From Shimia marina (GTDB lineage: Bacteria; Pseudomonadota; Alphaproteobacteria; Rhodobacterales; Rhodobacteraceae), in NCBI RefSeq assembly GCF_001458175.1, contig NZ_CYPW01000024.1:85212-149211 (forward strand): DNA of 64,000 nt. Reading direction: 5' to 3'. Each line of letters opens with the position of its first letter. The first letter of the stretch is position 1. The notes beneath the pieces were generated by a model, which saw only the letters and a list, made by a program, of their open reading frames with translations, did not search any database and had not been told where the DNA came from. Below are positions 8,945 to 17,970 of this stretch, one piece after another. A program made the position numbers and the translations under genes.

Positions 8945-9328
8945 ATGTCTGTACGTCACATTTCCACCGGATCCCCCTTTGAAGAAAAAATCGGGTATTC
9001 CCGGGCGGTTGTGGCCGATGGCTGGGTCTTTGTCTCCGGCACCACGGGCTATGATTATGAGACCATGACATTGCCAGAAGATGTGGTGGATCAGTGCCGC
9101 AACACGCTTACGACCATCGGCAAAGCGCTTGAGGAGGCGGGCAGCAGCCTCGATGATGTGGTGCGGGTGACCTATATTCTGCCCGACGGCAGCGATTTTG
9201 AGAAATGCTGGCCGGTGACCAGCGAAGTCTTTGCCAAGGCCAAGCCAGCGGCGACCATGGTGATTGCACAGCTGATGGAAGAGGCGATGAAAATCGAGAT
9301 TGAAGTGACCGCGCGCGTGTCGCGGTAA
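8945..9328 (+). CDS. RidA/YjgF family protein
   Basis: A 127-residue member of the YjgF/YER057c/UK114 family, which hydrolyses reactive enamine/imine intermediates released by PLP enzymes, or related roles. The family pattern is seen in the N-terminal IGYSRAVVADGWVFVSGTTGYD and the C-terminal PAATMVIAQLMEEAMKIEIEVTA. The usual catalytic arginine (R105-type, in a CxR context) is not evident, so it may be of another Rid subfamily. AGGAGG lies 7 bases before the ATG. The next gene starts 1 bp after its stop codon. Confidence 0.85.
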   Translation: MSVRHISTGSPFEEKIGYSRAVVADGWVFVSGTTGYDYETMTLPEDVVDQCRNTLTTIGKALEEAGSSLDDVVRVTYILPDGSDFEKCWPVTSEVFAKAKPAATMVIAQLMEEAMKIEIEVTARVSR

Positions 9329-9329
9329 G

Positions 9330-10229
9330 ATGTCCATGAGCGCCCATATCGCCACAGACCGTGCCGCCAACCGGCTTGGCAGCCTTTTTATGATTGCCGC
9401 CATGGCGGGGTTTGCTGTTGAGGATGCTTTTCTCAAGGCGGCGGCGCGGGATTTGCCAATTGCGCAGGTCATGGTGCTTTTTGGCGGTGGGGGCGCAATG
9501 GTTTTTGCCCTTTGGCTGCGTGCCAAGGGGCAGGCGCTGGCACCGAAAGCGGTGCTGTCGCGGCCGATGCAGGTGCGGGTGTTCTTTGAGGTCATCGGGC
9601 GGTTGTTTTTCACGCTGTCGCTGGCGCTGACACCTTTAAGTTCAACAACGGTGATCTTGCAGGCTACGCCGCTGGTGGTGGTGGCCTTTGCGGCGCTGGT
9701 GCTGGGCGAGCGGGTGGGCTGGCGGCGCTGGCTGGCGATTGTGATTGGACTTGCGGGCGTTGTGCTTGTGGTGCGTCCGGGGGGCGACAGTTTCTCTGTG
9801 ATGTCTTTGCTGGCGGTGATTGGCATGCTGGGCTTTGCCGGGCGGGATCTGGCCAGTCGCGCGGCCCCGGCCAGCCTGAGCACGGCTGTTTTGGGGCTCT
9901 ATGGCTTTCTGGCGATTGTTTTGGCCGGCGCGCTTTATGGGGGGCTGTGGGAGCGGCAGAGTTTTCACACGCCGCCACCGATGGCTTTGCTGGCGGTTCT
10001 GGCAGCCGTGGCCTGTGGTGTCTTTGCCTATAGCGCCTTGATGAAAGCGATGCGCACGGGTGAGGTTTCTGCGGTGACGCCGTTTCGCTACAGCCGCCTG
10101 CTGTTTGGCGTGGGGCTGGGGGTTGTGGTGTTTGGCGAGGCGCTTGATCGCATGATGATCTTGGGCAGTGTTTTGATTGTGATGTCCGGCTTTGTGATCC
10201 TGTGGCGGGGGCGGTCTGCACAGGGGTGA
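9330..10229 (+). CDS. DMT superfamily (EamA-type) transporter
   Basis: A 299-residue inner-membrane protein with about ten hydrophobic segments arranged as two EamA repeats (about residues 15-145 and 158-293). The hallmark is the ATPLVVVAFAALVLGERV segment at the end of the first repeat. The substrate is unknown; members export amino acids, metabolites or drugs. It follows the RidA gene directly and may be cotranslated with it. An alternative start is the ATG two codons later. Confidence 0.9.
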   Translation: MSMSAHIATDRAANRLGSLFMIAAMAGFAVEDAFLKAAARDLPIAQVMVLFGGGGAMVFALWLRAKGQALAPKAVLSRPMQVRVFFEVIGRLFFTLSLALTPLSSTTVILQATPLVVVAFAALVLGERVGWRRWLAIVIGLAGVVLVVRPGGDSFSVMSLLAVIGMLGFAGRDLASRAAPASLSTAVLGLYGFLAIVLAGALYGGLWERQSFHTPPPMALLAVLAAVACGVFAYSALMKAMRTGEVSAVTPFRYSRLLFGVGLGVVVFGEALDRMMILGSVLIVMSGFVILWRGRSAQG

Positions 10230-10335
10230 GGCGCAAATGCGCCTGCTATGCCAATTTGCGCGCAACTGTCTGTTTCGCGGACTGGACCTTTGGCCCTAAA
10301 TCGGTCATATGAAGGGAGAATTTGCGGAGACACCC

Positions 10336-10722
10336 ATGGGCATTCTGAGCACGATCAACAATGTTTTTACCTGGTGGAATGGCGCCACGCTGAACACCAA
10401 GCTGTTCACGGCCCGCAAAGGCGTGAAAGTTGGCGAAGATGCGGAGGGCAATGTCTATTACCGCACGGCCAATGATTCCAAGCGCTGGGTGATGTTCAAC
10501 GGGGAGGCCGAGGCCAGCCGTGTGAGTGCAGATTGGCATGGGTGGCTGCATCGCACCTTTGATGAGGTGCCAAGCGAAAAGCCGCTGACCCACAAAGACT
10601 GGGAACTGCCCCATCAGGAAAACGTGACCGGCACGGCTTTGGCCTATGCGCCGGCAGGATCGATCCGTACGGCCAAGGCGCCTGCGGAGCGGTCTGACTA
10701 TGAGGCGTGGAGCCCCGAGTAA
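10336..10722 (+). CDS. NADH:ubiquinone oxidoreductase subunit NDUFA12 family protein
   Basis: A 128-residue homologue of the mitochondrial complex I accessory subunit NDUFA12 (B17.2), a trait of alphaproteobacterial complex I. The conserved core VGEDAEGNVYYRTANDSKRWVMFNG and the following WHGWLHRTFDEVP are clear. I start at the ATG at 10336 (MGILSTINN), which has GCGGAG 8 bases upstream; the upstream ATG at 10309 adds nine residues of no family resemblance. The MlaD-like gene starts 5 bp after its stop. Confidence 0.92.
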   Translation: MGILSTINNVFTWWNGATLNTKLFTARKGVKVGEDAEGNVYYRTANDSKRWVMFNGEAEASRVSADWHGWLHRTFDEVPSEKPLTHKDWELPHQENVTGTALAYAPAGSIRTAKAPAERSDYEAWSPE

Positions 10723-10727
10723 GCCTC

Positions 10728-11177
10728 ATGTCGGCCGTTCGTACAGAGACCATCGTCGGCGCTGCGGTTGTGGCCGCAGCTGTTGGCTTTTTGCTTTACA
10801 GTGCACAGTTTGCCAATGTCAGCCGCGAGGCCGGAGGCTATGGGCTGACCGCGTCGTTCCGCTCTGTTGAGGGGGTGAGCGTGGGCACGGATGTGCGCCT
10901 TGCCGGTGTTAAGATTGGCACGGTGACAGATATCACGCTGGACCCGCAGACATTTCGTGCGTTGACCACATTGAGCGTGGCGCAGGGTATTGCGCTGCCA
11001 GATGACAGTGCGGTGGTGATCTCATCAGAGGGCCTGTTGGGGGGGAACTTTGTTGAAATTCTTCCCGGCGGCTCGCCTTTCAACTTTGAAGCGGGGGATG
11101 AGATTGAGGATACACAGAGTTCTGTGAGCCTGATTTCTCTGTTGCTCAAGTTTGTCAGTGGCAGTGGGGATGAGTGA
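10728..11177 (+). CDS. mlaD: MCE-domain protein, MlaD-like lipid transport component
   Basis: A 149-residue protein with an N-terminal transmembrane anchor at about residues 8-28 (IVGAAVVAAAVGFLLYSAQF) and a single MCE domain at about residues 38-118 (VGTDVRLAGVKIGTVTDITL, SSEGLLGGNFVEI). MlaD forms a hexameric ring in the periplasm that passes phospholipids between membranes. The rest of a mla operon (ABC ATPase and permease) is not adjacent. The start ATG lies 5 bp past the NDUFA12 gene, and the end overlaps the next gene by 8 bp. Confidence 0.88.
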   Translation: MSAVRTETIVGAAVVAAAVGFLLYSAQFANVSREAGGYGLTASFRSVEGVSVGTDVRLAGVKIGTVTDITLDPQTFRALTTLSVAQGIALPDDSAVVISSEGLLGGNFVEILPGGSPFNFEAGDEIEDTQSSVSLISLLLKFVSGSGDE

Positions 11178-11685
11178 CGTGATGCGTGTTGGCAGATTTA
11201 TGGCCATTGGGGCGGCGCTTGCCCTGCCTGTGCTGGCCGCTGCACAGGATATTCAGATTGAAATGCTGGATATCGAACCCTTGAAATATGAGCCACTGGA
11301 GGTGCCTCTTGGGGAGGTTACCAGTGAAACAGTGGTCGCGGCCACTGTAGGCGAAGGCGCAATGCTGCGGGGGCTGGATAAGCTCACCGGGCAGGTTGTG
11401 GATTTTGAGCTGGCCAATGGCTACTCGGTGAATTTTGGCACGTTGCGCGTGGATATGGCGCAGTGTCGCCATCCGAGCGAGAACCCAGCCGGGGAGGCCT
11501 ACGCGTTTCTGTCGGTCTATGAAGATCGCGGCGCAGGCAGCAATCTGTTTCAGGGGTGGATGATTGCCAGTTCGCCCGCGTTGAGCGCGCTGGATCATGC
11601 GCGTTATGACGTTTGGGTGTTGCGCTGTCAGCTGAGCGCTCAGGCGCAGGCAGAGAGCACCTCTGAGGGGGCGGGCAGCGACTGA
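11170..11685 (+). CDS. DUF2155 domain-containing periplasmic protein
   Basis: A 171-residue protein with a signal peptide (about residues 1-27, cleavage near LPVLAAAQ). The body matches DUF2155, a family of unknown function found in alphaproteobacteria, with the C-terminal pattern NLFQGWMIASSPALSALDHARYDVWVLRC. The ATG at 11170 overlaps the mlaD stop by 8 bp, indicating translational coupling. Its last 46 bases overlap the end of aat, which is transcribed toward it. Confidence 0.88.
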   Translation: MSDVMRVGRFMAIGAALALPVLAAAQDIQIEMLDIEPLKYEPLEVPLGEVTSETVVAATVGEGAMLRGLDKLTGQVVDFELANGYSVNFGTLRVDMAQCRHPSENPAGEAYAFLSVYEDRGAGSNLFQGWMIASSPALSALDHARYDVWVLRCQLSAQAQAESTSEGAGSD

Positions 11686-12266
11686 GCCCGGATGTCTGCG
11701 CTTTGGCGCAGCGCCCATGTCAGCAGCTTTTGATAGTCGGCACGCGGAATTTCGATGGCCCCCAAAGAGGCGAGGTGATCGGTCAGGAACTGGGTGTCAA
11801 ATAGGGTGAAGCCGCTGCGCCGCAGATGAGCGATCAGAAAGGCGAGCGCGATTTTTGAGCCATCTGTTTGTCGTGAAAACATGCTTTCGCCAAAAAACGC
11901 CGCGCCCAGCGTGACGCCATAAACCCCGCCGATCAGTTGGGATCCGTCCCAGACTTCCAGAGAATGTGCTTCGCCGCGCTCAAAGAGCGTGACGTAGAGG
12001 TCATAGATGGTGTCGTTGATCCAGGTCTCCTCCCGATCTGCGCAGGCGCGCAGCACCCCCTCAAAATCCGCGTTCAGCGTAATGCGAAAGCTACCGCGCT
12101 GGATGCGGCGGGCGAGGCTGCGGGAGATATGGAAGCCATCAAGGGGAAAGACACCGCGCCGGATGGGATCGACCCAGAAGATCTCGTCGGTGTCGCGGTT
12201 TTCGGACATGGGGAAGACCCCCATGCCATAGGCGCGCATCAGGAGGTCTGCGGTGACCTCAGTCAT
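11640..12266 (-). CDS. aat: Leucyl/phenylalanyl-tRNA–protein transferase
   Basis: A 208-residue enzyme that transfers Leu or Phe from tRNA to N-terminal Arg or Lys, creating an N-degron for ClpAPS. Typical motifs are MRAYGMGVFPMSE, WVDPIRRGVFPL, ETWINDTIYDLY and GGVYGVTLGAAFFGESMFS. I use the ATG at 12266 (MTEVTADLL), which matches the family start; the frame extends further upstream into accC. It lies 19 bp after accC on the same strand. Its C-terminus overlaps the convergent DUF2155 gene. Confidence 0.95.
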   Translation of the reverse strand: MTEVTADLLMRAYGMGVFPMSENRDTDEIFWVDPIRRGVFPLDGFHISRSLARRIQRGSFRITLNADFEGVLRACADREETWINDTIYDLYVTLFERGEAHSLEVWDGSQLIGGVYGVTLGAAFFGESMFSRQTDGSKIALAFLIAHLRRSGFTLFDTQFLTDHLASLGAIEIPRADYQKLLTWALRQSADIRAQSLPAPSEVLSACA

Positions 12267-12285
12267 GATGCGCGCCCATGTGGGT

Positions 12286-13638
12286 TCAGCCCTCAACCAG
12301 GTTGGTTTCGAGCCATTTTTCCAGCCAGTGAATGTTATACTCACCGGTGTGGATGTCTTCTTCCTGAAGCAGCGCGTCAAACAGCGGTGTCGTGGTGTCG
12401 ATACCGTCGATGATCAGCTCACCCAAGGCGCGGTTCAGACGTGCCAGTGCTTCGGCGCGGTCCCGTCCATGTACGATCAACTTGCCAATCAAGCTGTCGT
12501 AGTAGGGGGGGATGGAGTAGCCATCATAAAGCGCACTGTCCATACGTACGCCAAGTCCGCCGGGCGCATGGAAGGCTGTGATCTTGCCAGGCCGCGGGGC
12601 GAAATCCGGCAGCTTCTCAGCGTTGATGCGCACTTCGATCGCGTGGCCGTTGATGCTCAGATCGTCTTGACCAAAGGACATCGGCTGACCTGCGGCCACG
12701 AGGATTTGCTCGCGCACCAGATCCACACCAAAGATGGCCTCGGTCACCGGGTGTTCCACCTGAAGGCGGGTGTTCATTTCTATGAAATAGAACTCGCCAT
12801 TCTCATAGAGGAACTCGATGGTGCCTGCGCCGATGTAGTTGATTTTCGCAACCGCATCCGCACAGATTTTACCGATGCGCGCACGCTCTTCGGGCGTGAT
12901 GGAGGGGCCGGGGGCCTCTTCAAATACTTTCTGGTGACGACGCTGCAAAGAGCAGTCCCGCTCGCCCAGATGCACCGCATTGCCCTTGCCGTCGCCGAAC
13001 ACCTGAATTTCGATGTGACGCGGGGTGGTGAGGTATTTTTCGATATAGACCTCATCGTTGCCAAAGGCGGCTTTGCCTTCGGCACGGGCGGTCATGAAGG
13101 CGCTTTCCATGTCAGCGGCGGTCTGCGCCACTTTCATGCCACGCCCGCCGCCACCGGCGGTGGCTTTAATAATGACCGGATAGCCCATCTCTTCGCCAAG
13201 CTTTTTGGCCGCAGCAAGATCAGGCACGCCACCGTCAGAACCCGGCACGCAAGGCACGCCAAGTTTGATCATCGTGTCTTTGGCGGTGATCTTGTCGCCC
13301 ATGACGCGAATGTGTTCCGCGGTTGGGCCGATAAACGTCAGATCATGATCTTCCACAATCTGTACGAAGTTGGCGTTTTCCGACAGGAAGCCATAGCCCG
13401 GATGGATTGCTTGCGCACCTGTGACTTCGCAGGCGGCAATGAGGGAGGCCATGTTCAGGTAGCTGTCGGTGCCCGGTGCAGGGCCGATGCAGATGGCTTC
13501 GTCCGCCATACGCACGTGCATCGCGTCGGCATCAGCGGTGGAATGTACCGCAACCGATTTGATGCCCATTTCGCGGCACGCACGGATCACGCGCAGGGCG
13601 ATTTCTCCGCGGTTGGCGATCAGGATTTTGTCAAACAT
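12286..13638 (-). CDS. accC: Acetyl-CoA carboxylase, biotin carboxylase subunit
   Basis: A 450-residue ATP-grasp enzyme that carboxylates biotin on AccB with bicarbonate and ATP, the first half-reaction of acetyl-CoA carboxylase. Motifs include [19 protein letters not shown] at the start, the glycine-rich loop [13 protein letters not shown] and the ligand region [16 protein letters not shown]. Length equals the family norm. It lies 10 bp after accB on the same strand. Confidence 0.98.
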   Translation of the reverse strand: MFDKILIANRGEIALRVIRACREMGIKSVAVHSTADADAMHVRMADEAICIGPAPGTDSYLNMASLIAACEVTGAQAIHPGYGFLSENANFVQIVEDHDLTFIGPTAEHIRVMGDKITAKDTMIKLGVPCVPGSDGGVPDLAAAKKLGEEMGYPVIIKATAGGGGRGMKVAQTAADMESAFMTARAEGKAAFGNDEVYIEKYLTTPRHIEIQVFGDGKGNAVHLGERDCSLQRRHQKVFEEAPGPSITPEERARIGKICADAVAKINYIGAGTIEFLYENGEFYFIEMNTRLQVEHPVTEAIFGVDLVREQILVAAGQPMSFGQDDLSINGHAIEVRINAEKLPDFAPRPGKITAFHAPGGLGVRMDSALYDGYSIPPYYDSLIGKLIVHGRDRAEALARLNRALGELIIDGIDTTTPLFDALLQEEDIHTGEYNIHWLEKWLETNLVEG

Positions 13639-13648
13639 GATCGAATCC

Positions 13649-14155
13649 TTATTCGATGATCACCAGCGGTGCGCCGTATTCCACGGTGTCACCATCACCC
13701 ACCAGAATGCGCTTCACAGTGCCCGCTTTGGGCGCCGGAATGTGGTTCATGGTTTTCATGGCTTCCACGATCAGAATGGTGTCTCCTTCAGAGACGGTCT
13801 GACCAACGCTCACAAAGGAAGCGGCGCCAGGCTCTGGCTGCAGGTAAATGGTGCCGACCATTGGGGAGGTCACAGCGCCCGGATGGCTGGCTGGATCGTC
13901 CTCAGAAGTGGCGGCTGGGGCTGGTGCTGCTGCTGGAGCCGCAGCAGGCGCAGCGACAGGGGCTGCAGCAGGTGCGGCAACGGCCATTGGAGCTGCAGCG
14001 GCGATCATCTGTGTCTGGCGGCTGACACGCACATTCAGGCTGTCGTCCTCGCCATATTCGCGCATCACTTCCAGTTCGGTCAGGTCGTTGTCACGCAGCA
14101 GCTCCGCCAGTGCTGCGATAAAGGCCACGTCAGAATCGTGATTTTTGTTGCTCAT
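13649..14155 (-). CDS. accB: Acetyl-CoA carboxylase biotin carboxyl carrier protein
   Basis: A 168-residue carrier with an N-terminal helical region, an Ala/Pro-rich flexible linker at about residues 50-86, and a C-terminal biotinyl domain. The biotin attachment lysine is Lys134 in VEAMKTMN; the residue after it is Thr rather than the enteric Met, which I believe is common in this group. It heads the accB-accC-aat run. The 146 bases upstream contain its promoter region, but I cannot fix -35/-10 boxes. Confidence 0.97.
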   Translation of the reverse strand: MSNKNHDSDVAFIAALAELLRDNDLTELEVMREYGEDDSLNVRVSRQTQMIAAAAPMAVAAPAAAPVAAPAAAPAAAPAPAATSEDDPASHPGAVTSPMVGTIYLQPEPGAASFVSVGQTVSEGDTILIVEAMKTMNHIPAPKAGTVKRILVGDGDTVEYGAPLVIIE

Positions 14156-14301
14156 TTTCTGTTTCTATCCCCTGCGCGCCTTGCGCGGTTGAGTCTTATT
14201 GGTTTCCCCTGCGGCGCTTATAGAGAAAAAGCTGCCCCTAGGAAAGCTGAACTGGACTGTCAGATGGGGGGAAATATACCGGATTTCCAGCACTGTGTTG
14301 C

Positions 14302-14844
14302 CTAGAGTGGCATGCCGGAGAGTTTTGCCACCAGTTCCGCCAGTTTGCGGGCGCCAAACTTGCGCAGCAGGCGCGCGCGGTACTCTTCGACCGTGCGATA
14401 GGAGAGGTCCAGCTCTAAACCAATTTCCTTGGATGTCATGCCACGACAGGTGAGAATGGCGACTTCGCGTTCGCGCGGGGTCAGCTCAACAACGGGGCGA
14501 TCTTCGGAGAGATCCGCAAAGGACCAGACACTTTTGTGAAAGGGGCTATCCGGGGATGTGGACTGGCCACGCACCCGGCACCAGAAAAGGCTGCCGTCAG
14601 CCCGGCACATGACGCGTTCGTCGCTGTAACGGCCGGTATCGCCCATGGCGGTATAGACCCGCTCGCCGAGCTTTATGAACTCTTCCGGCGTCGCGTAGAA
14701 TTCCGCGATGGATTTATGGGTGCAAGAGGCCGCATCCACTTGAAACATTTCACCAAAACGGACGTTTGCCCGCTGAATGATGCGATTTTCCAAGATACAA
14801 AGCCCAACCGGGGCGTGATCAAATGCCAAAGCGTGCAGTTCCAT
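14302..14844 (-). CDS. PAS domain–LuxR-type transcriptional regulator
   Basis: A 180-residue regulator. A PAS-like sensor covers about residues 1-115 (FDHAPVGLCILENRIIQRANVRF, RADGSLFWCRVRG) and a GerE/LuxR helix-turn-helix about residues 120-175 (LTPREREVAILTCRGMTSKEIGLELDLSYRTVEEY). No phospho-acceptor receiver domain is present, so a bound small molecule or partner may supply the signal. I start at the ATG at 14844, where PAS homology begins. It is 128 bp downstream of the solute-binding protein gene on the same strand and may regulate it. Confidence 0.88.
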   Translation of the reverse strand: MELHALAFDHAPVGLCILENRIIQRANVRFGEMFQVDAASCTHKSIAEFYATPEEFIKLGERVYTAMGDTGRYSDERVMCRADGSLFWCRVRGQSTSPDSPFHKSVWSFADLSEDRPVVELTPREREVAILTCRGMTSKEIGLELDLSYRTVEEYRARLLRKFGARKLAELVAKLSGMPL

Positions 14845-14972
14845 GGTGCGCAGTGATGGCACAGCGGCGCCGAAAGGGGAAGGCGCAAAGACACTCCCGG
14901 CCACAAAGAGAAAGGGCTGAGCAGAGGGAGGGGCGCCCCACCGAGATGGAGCGCCGGGCAACGTTTGACGTT

Positions 14973-15683
14973 TTAGGAGCCAAGACCGCTGTTAAAACGA
15001 TCTCGCGCTGCGCGACCGTTGTCACTGTTTTCGAAGCAGACCAGCAAATCATGCGTTGCCAGGGGCGCCTCATGGAAGGTGAGCGCATCTGCATGTTTTG
15101 CCAAGCGGGGCTCGGAGGCCAGCATGTGTTCAAAGACGTTACGGTCAATCACTGCCGCATCCATGCGGCCAGCTGCGACTTTTTCGACGTTGGAAGCATC
15201 GGTTGGGCCCGCATCTACCTTGAGGGATCCATCCGCCACCATAGCATCAAACCGGGTTTCATTGACGTAGCCTTGGACAACGCCAATTTTGTATTTGGCG
15301 AGATCCTCATGGGCGGACCAGTCAAAGGCGCTGTCTTTGCGATAGATGAAGCCGACCGGGCTGGTGCCAAACGAGGCTGAATAGATGCAGCGATCGCCGC
15401 CATTTTCCGCATCTGCGGAGGCATCATAGTATTCTGGATAGACGCCAAGCCAAGCAGGGTCTTTTGCGGCCAGATTGACAGCGCGATTCCATGGCAGCAC
15501 TTCGGCGACAACCTCATCACCCGCAGCGGCAAAGGCGGCGGAAACCGCCTCGGTGCTGGTGCCTGAGGCATCAGCATTCACATAGGGTGGCCACTCCAGA
15601 GTGGTCAGTTGGACAGTTTCAGCCTGTGCGACAGCAGCGGTCAGAGCTGCGGCGGCGGCAAGAAAGCAGGTGGATTTCAGCAT
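14973..15683 (-). CDS. Periplasmic solute-binding protein (SBP_bac_3 family)
   Basis: A 236-residue protein with a clear signal peptide (MLKSTCFLAAAAALTAAVAQA, cleaved before Glu). The mature part has the family-3 binding-protein pattern, LEWPPYVNADASGTSTEAVSAAFAAAGDEV then a hinge region. Such proteins capture polar amino acids or related ligands, but no ABC permease or ATPase gene is nearby, so it may be an orphan or a sensor partner. Ligand unknown. Confidence 0.82.
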   Translation of the reverse strand: MLKSTCFLAAAAALTAAVAQAETVQLTTLEWPPYVNADASGTSTEAVSAAFAAAGDEVVAEVLPWNRAVNLAAKDPAWLGVYPEYYDASADAENGGDRCIYSASFGTSPVGFIYRKDSAFDWSAHEDLAKYKIGVVQGYVNETRFDAMVADGSLKVDAGPTDASNVEKVAAGRMDAAVIDRNVFEHMLASEPRLAKHADALTFHEAPLATHDLLVCFENSDNGRAARDRFNSGLGS

Positions 15684-15905
15684 TTTGGTTCCAATATTGA
15701 AATGGGCAGTCTACTGGCGCTGAAATCACCACGAGACTCCTAATGTTTTCTTACTTTCTGCGCAGCCTGATGGGGGGAAGTGCGCCGAGTTTTAATGATG
15801 TTTTACCAGCTGCCAGCGACCGAGAGAGCGGCACAATTGTGGGATGTTTTGTTGCTGAGTGAGGCATGGTCGGGGCCAAAAAACTGATGGCGAGCAAGCC
15901 AACAG

Positions 15906-15920
15906 AGCGAACCGCACGCG
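15906..15920. repeat. Partial match to repeat family A
   Basis: Fifteen bases, AGCGAACCGCACGCG, are identical to 4361-4375 inside repeat copy 1. They lie about 20 bp beyond the stop of the DUF302 gene. The match could be a truncated third copy, or chance in a GC-rich context. The 255-bp gap 15684-15938 contains nothing else I can name. Confidence 0.4.
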
Positions 15921-15938
15921 CGCCGCGTTTTTCATCAC

Positions 15939-16796
15939 CTATTGTATGGCGCTTTTGAAGGTCTGGGTCAGACGTTCATTGAGGGCGTGGTGAGAGCGAT
16001 CAGAGCTGCCGTAATGCAGCATCGCAAAGGCCGCGATGTCATTGTATAGCACATGCACCTGACCTGCAGTATCTTCATATACGAGCAGCTTTTGGCAGAA
16101 TGCGTCCAGGCCAATCGCGGGATGGGCGCGCATGGCAATGCCGCCGGGGGCGGGGCCACCAAACAAAAGCACGATGGCATTGGGCAAGGTGATCCCCTCT
16201 GAGTGAGCATCCTTGGTGAAATCAATCTCTGCAAACCACAGGGTGTCTTGCTGCGCCGTCACGACGTCGCGCAGGTTTTGGACGGTGGTTTCAAAATCAT
16301 GCCTTGAGAAGAGGGATAGAATGCCGTGGTCTTTGGCCATTTGAGCGGTGGGAGCAGGCGCAGAAGGCAAGGTCACCTCGGACACAAGTGCCTCAAGAGT
16401 GGCGCTGAAGCGTGGCGCAAATTCTGCGCTGAGGCCATGACGGCGTTTGATAAAGACAAAATCGGTATAGATGAGGCGGGCCTCTCCCGATTGATCATAG
16501 GCCAAAACGCGGAAGGGCAGATCCAGCCCCGCGCGGATATTCTCTGCGAGGATCTGACTGTTGAGCTTTGCATCTGAGAGCAACACAACCCGCGCTGGGG
16601 GCATGGGTTGGCCGGCCTGTGTGGCAAGGCGGGCGTGATCAATATCTGCAATGACGTCAAGATGTGCGACCTGTGCCTTTTGCTTGAGCGTCAGGATGGC
16701 GTCATCAACCTTGTTTTGGGTCGTGGGTGCGGCGCACAAAACACCAGCAAACAAGCACAGGCAAGCCGTCGCAAGAGCAGCTCGTTGAGGTTTCAT
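15939..16796 (-). CDS. Secreted protein with two tandem DUF302 domains
   Basis: A 285-residue protein with a signal peptide (about residues 1-22, ending VLCA-A). Two DUF302-like units follow, about residues 35-125 (DIDHARLATQAGQPMPPARVVLLSD ... LDLPFRVLAYDQSG) and about 160-260 (EIDFTKDAHSEGITLPNAIVLLFGG ... LDAFCQKLLVYED). Most DUF302 proteins have one domain of about 130 residues, so this looks like an internal duplication. The function of the family is unknown. Its ATG overlaps the stop of the DUF4345 gene by 4 bp (ATGA), so they form an operon. Confidence 0.82.
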   Translation of the reverse strand: MKPQRAALATACLCLFAGVLCAAPTTQNKVDDAILTLKQKAQVAHLDVIADIDHARLATQAGQPMPPARVVLLSDAKLNSQILAENIRAGLDLPFRVLAYDQSGEARLIYTDFVFIKRRHGLSAEFAPRFSATLEALVSEVTLPSAPAPTAQMAKDHGILSLFSRHDFETTVQNLRDVVTAQQDTLWFAEIDFTKDAHSEGITLPNAIVLLFGGPAPGGIAMRAHPAIGLDAFCQKLLVYEDTAGQVHVLYNDIAAFAMLHYGSSDRSHHALNERLTQTFKSAIQ

Positions 16797-17170
16797 GGGG
16801 CACTTTGCTGGAGCGCGCGCCAGGCAAGGATCGCAAAACCGAGCTCTGCAAGCAAATAGAACAGGAGAAGAGGACTTGGCACACCGTCCACCACAAGGCT
16901 CAGCACGCGTCCAGCGGCCAATCCCCCCATGAACAGAACCATGACCCAGAGGGCCAAGCGTATCAGTTCGGGCGTGCGTGCCGCAATCAACCAGAAAGCG
17001 GCATTTGCCAGATAGAGCCCCATGATGGCGCGGAAAACATGGGTATGGTTGGTGCCCTGCACCTCAAAACCGAGAAGAAATTGTAGTGTCTGGGCAGGGC
17101 TGACGCCATAGGAGAGGGCGATGGGAAACAGGCCAACGGCCCCAAGTATCAAAACAACAGGTGCTCTCAT
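16793..17170 (-). CDS. DUF4345 family membrane protein
   Basis: A 125-residue inner-membrane protein with four hydrophobic segments (about residues 3-20, 47-63, 70-92 and 98-118). The segment THVFRAIMGLYLANAAFWL is typical of DUF4345. Function unknown. The start at 17170 (MRAPVVLILGA) puts the first segment at the N-terminus; the frame continues upstream without support. It is coupled by ATGA to the tandem DUF302 gene downstream. Confidence 0.8.
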   Translation of the reverse strand: MRAPVVLILGAVGLFPIALSYGVSPAQTLQFLLGFEVQGTNHTHVFRAIMGLYLANAAFWLIAARTPELIRLALWVMVLFMGGLAAGRVLSLVVDGVPSPLLLFYLLAELGFAILAWRALQQSAP

Positions 17171-17279
17171 GGTCGCACTCCCGACAGTGTGAAGCGTAAA
17201 TTCACTTTCTACGGGTGTCAGGATCGCAGGAAATACCCTCTGGTGAAAGTGCTGTTTGACTGACCTGTGCGGAGCCATA

Positions 17280-17312
17280 GAAAAGCCCTGCCAGATCGGA
17301 TCCGGCAGGGCT
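17280..17312 (-). terminator. Rho-independent terminator after scoB
   Basis: On the minus strand a stem AGCCCTGCC/GGCAGGGCT with an 11-base loop is followed by TTTTC. It sits 27 bp beyond the scoB stop and ends the scoA–scoB transcript. Confidence 0.85.
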
Positions 17313-17338
17313 TGATGTTTTGAACAGCGATGTCACGC

Positions 17339-17968
17339 TTAGTTGACGATGGTGGCCTCGGTGGCCGCGCGCAGTTCTGCTTCGCTCACACCCTCTGCGC
17401 ATTCGACGATTTTCAAGCCGCCTTCCACCACATCCAGCACGCCAAGGTTGGTGATGATACGATCCACCACCCCTTTGCCGGTGAGCGGCAGGGTGCATTC
17501 CTTTAGCACTTTGGATTGGCCGTGTTTGTTGGCATGATCCATCACCACCACCACGCGGCCCACACCGGCCACCAGATCCATCGCGCCGCCCATGCCTTTG
17601 ACCAGCTTGCCGGGGATCATCCAGTTTGCCAGATCACCGTTTTCAGCCACTTCCATCGCGCCCAGAATGGCCATGGCGATTTTGCCACCGCGGATCATCG
17701 CAAAGCTTTGCGCGCTGTCAAAATAGGCGGTTTGGGGCAGTTCTGTGATGGTCTGCTTGCCGGCGTTGATCAGATCGGCGTCTTCCTCCCCTGCGATGGG
17801 GAACGGCCCCATACCGAGCATGCCGTTTTCCGACTGTAGCGTCACTTCGACACCTTCGGGGATGTAGTTGGACACCAGCGTCGGGATGCCGATGCCGAGG
17901 TTCACATACCAGCCGTCCTGCAGTTCCTGTGCGGCGCGTGCCGCCATTTGATTGCGATCCCAAGCCAT
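17339..17968 (-). CDS. scoB: 3-oxoacid CoA-transferase subunit B
   Basis: A 209-residue beta subunit of succinyl-CoA:3-ketoacid CoA-transferase, which activates acetoacetate using succinyl-CoA for ketone-body or PHB-derived carbon use. The catalytic glutamate is Glu47 in [12 protein letters not shown]. Other family segments are [16 protein letters not shown] and [23 protein letters not shown] lies 7 bases upstream, within the end of the 74-residue gene, whose stop is 2 bp before this ATG. Confidence 0.96.
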   Translation of the reverse strand: MAWDRNQMAARAAQELQDGWYVNLGIGIPTLVSNYIPEGVEVTLQSENGMLGMGPFPIAGEEDADLINAGKQTITELPQTAYFDSAQSFAMIRGGKIAMAILGAMEVAENGDLANWMIPGKLVKGMGGAMDLVAGVGRVVVVMDHANKHGQSKVLKECTLPLTGKGVVDRIITNLGVLDVVEGGLKIVECAEGVSEAELRAATEATIVN

Positions 17969-17970
17969 GA

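Noticed and set aside
12253-13659. Plus-strand open frame of about 468 codons across accC
   Set aside because: Antisense to biotin carboxylase, whose motifs are unmistakable; the reverse frame shows no motif.
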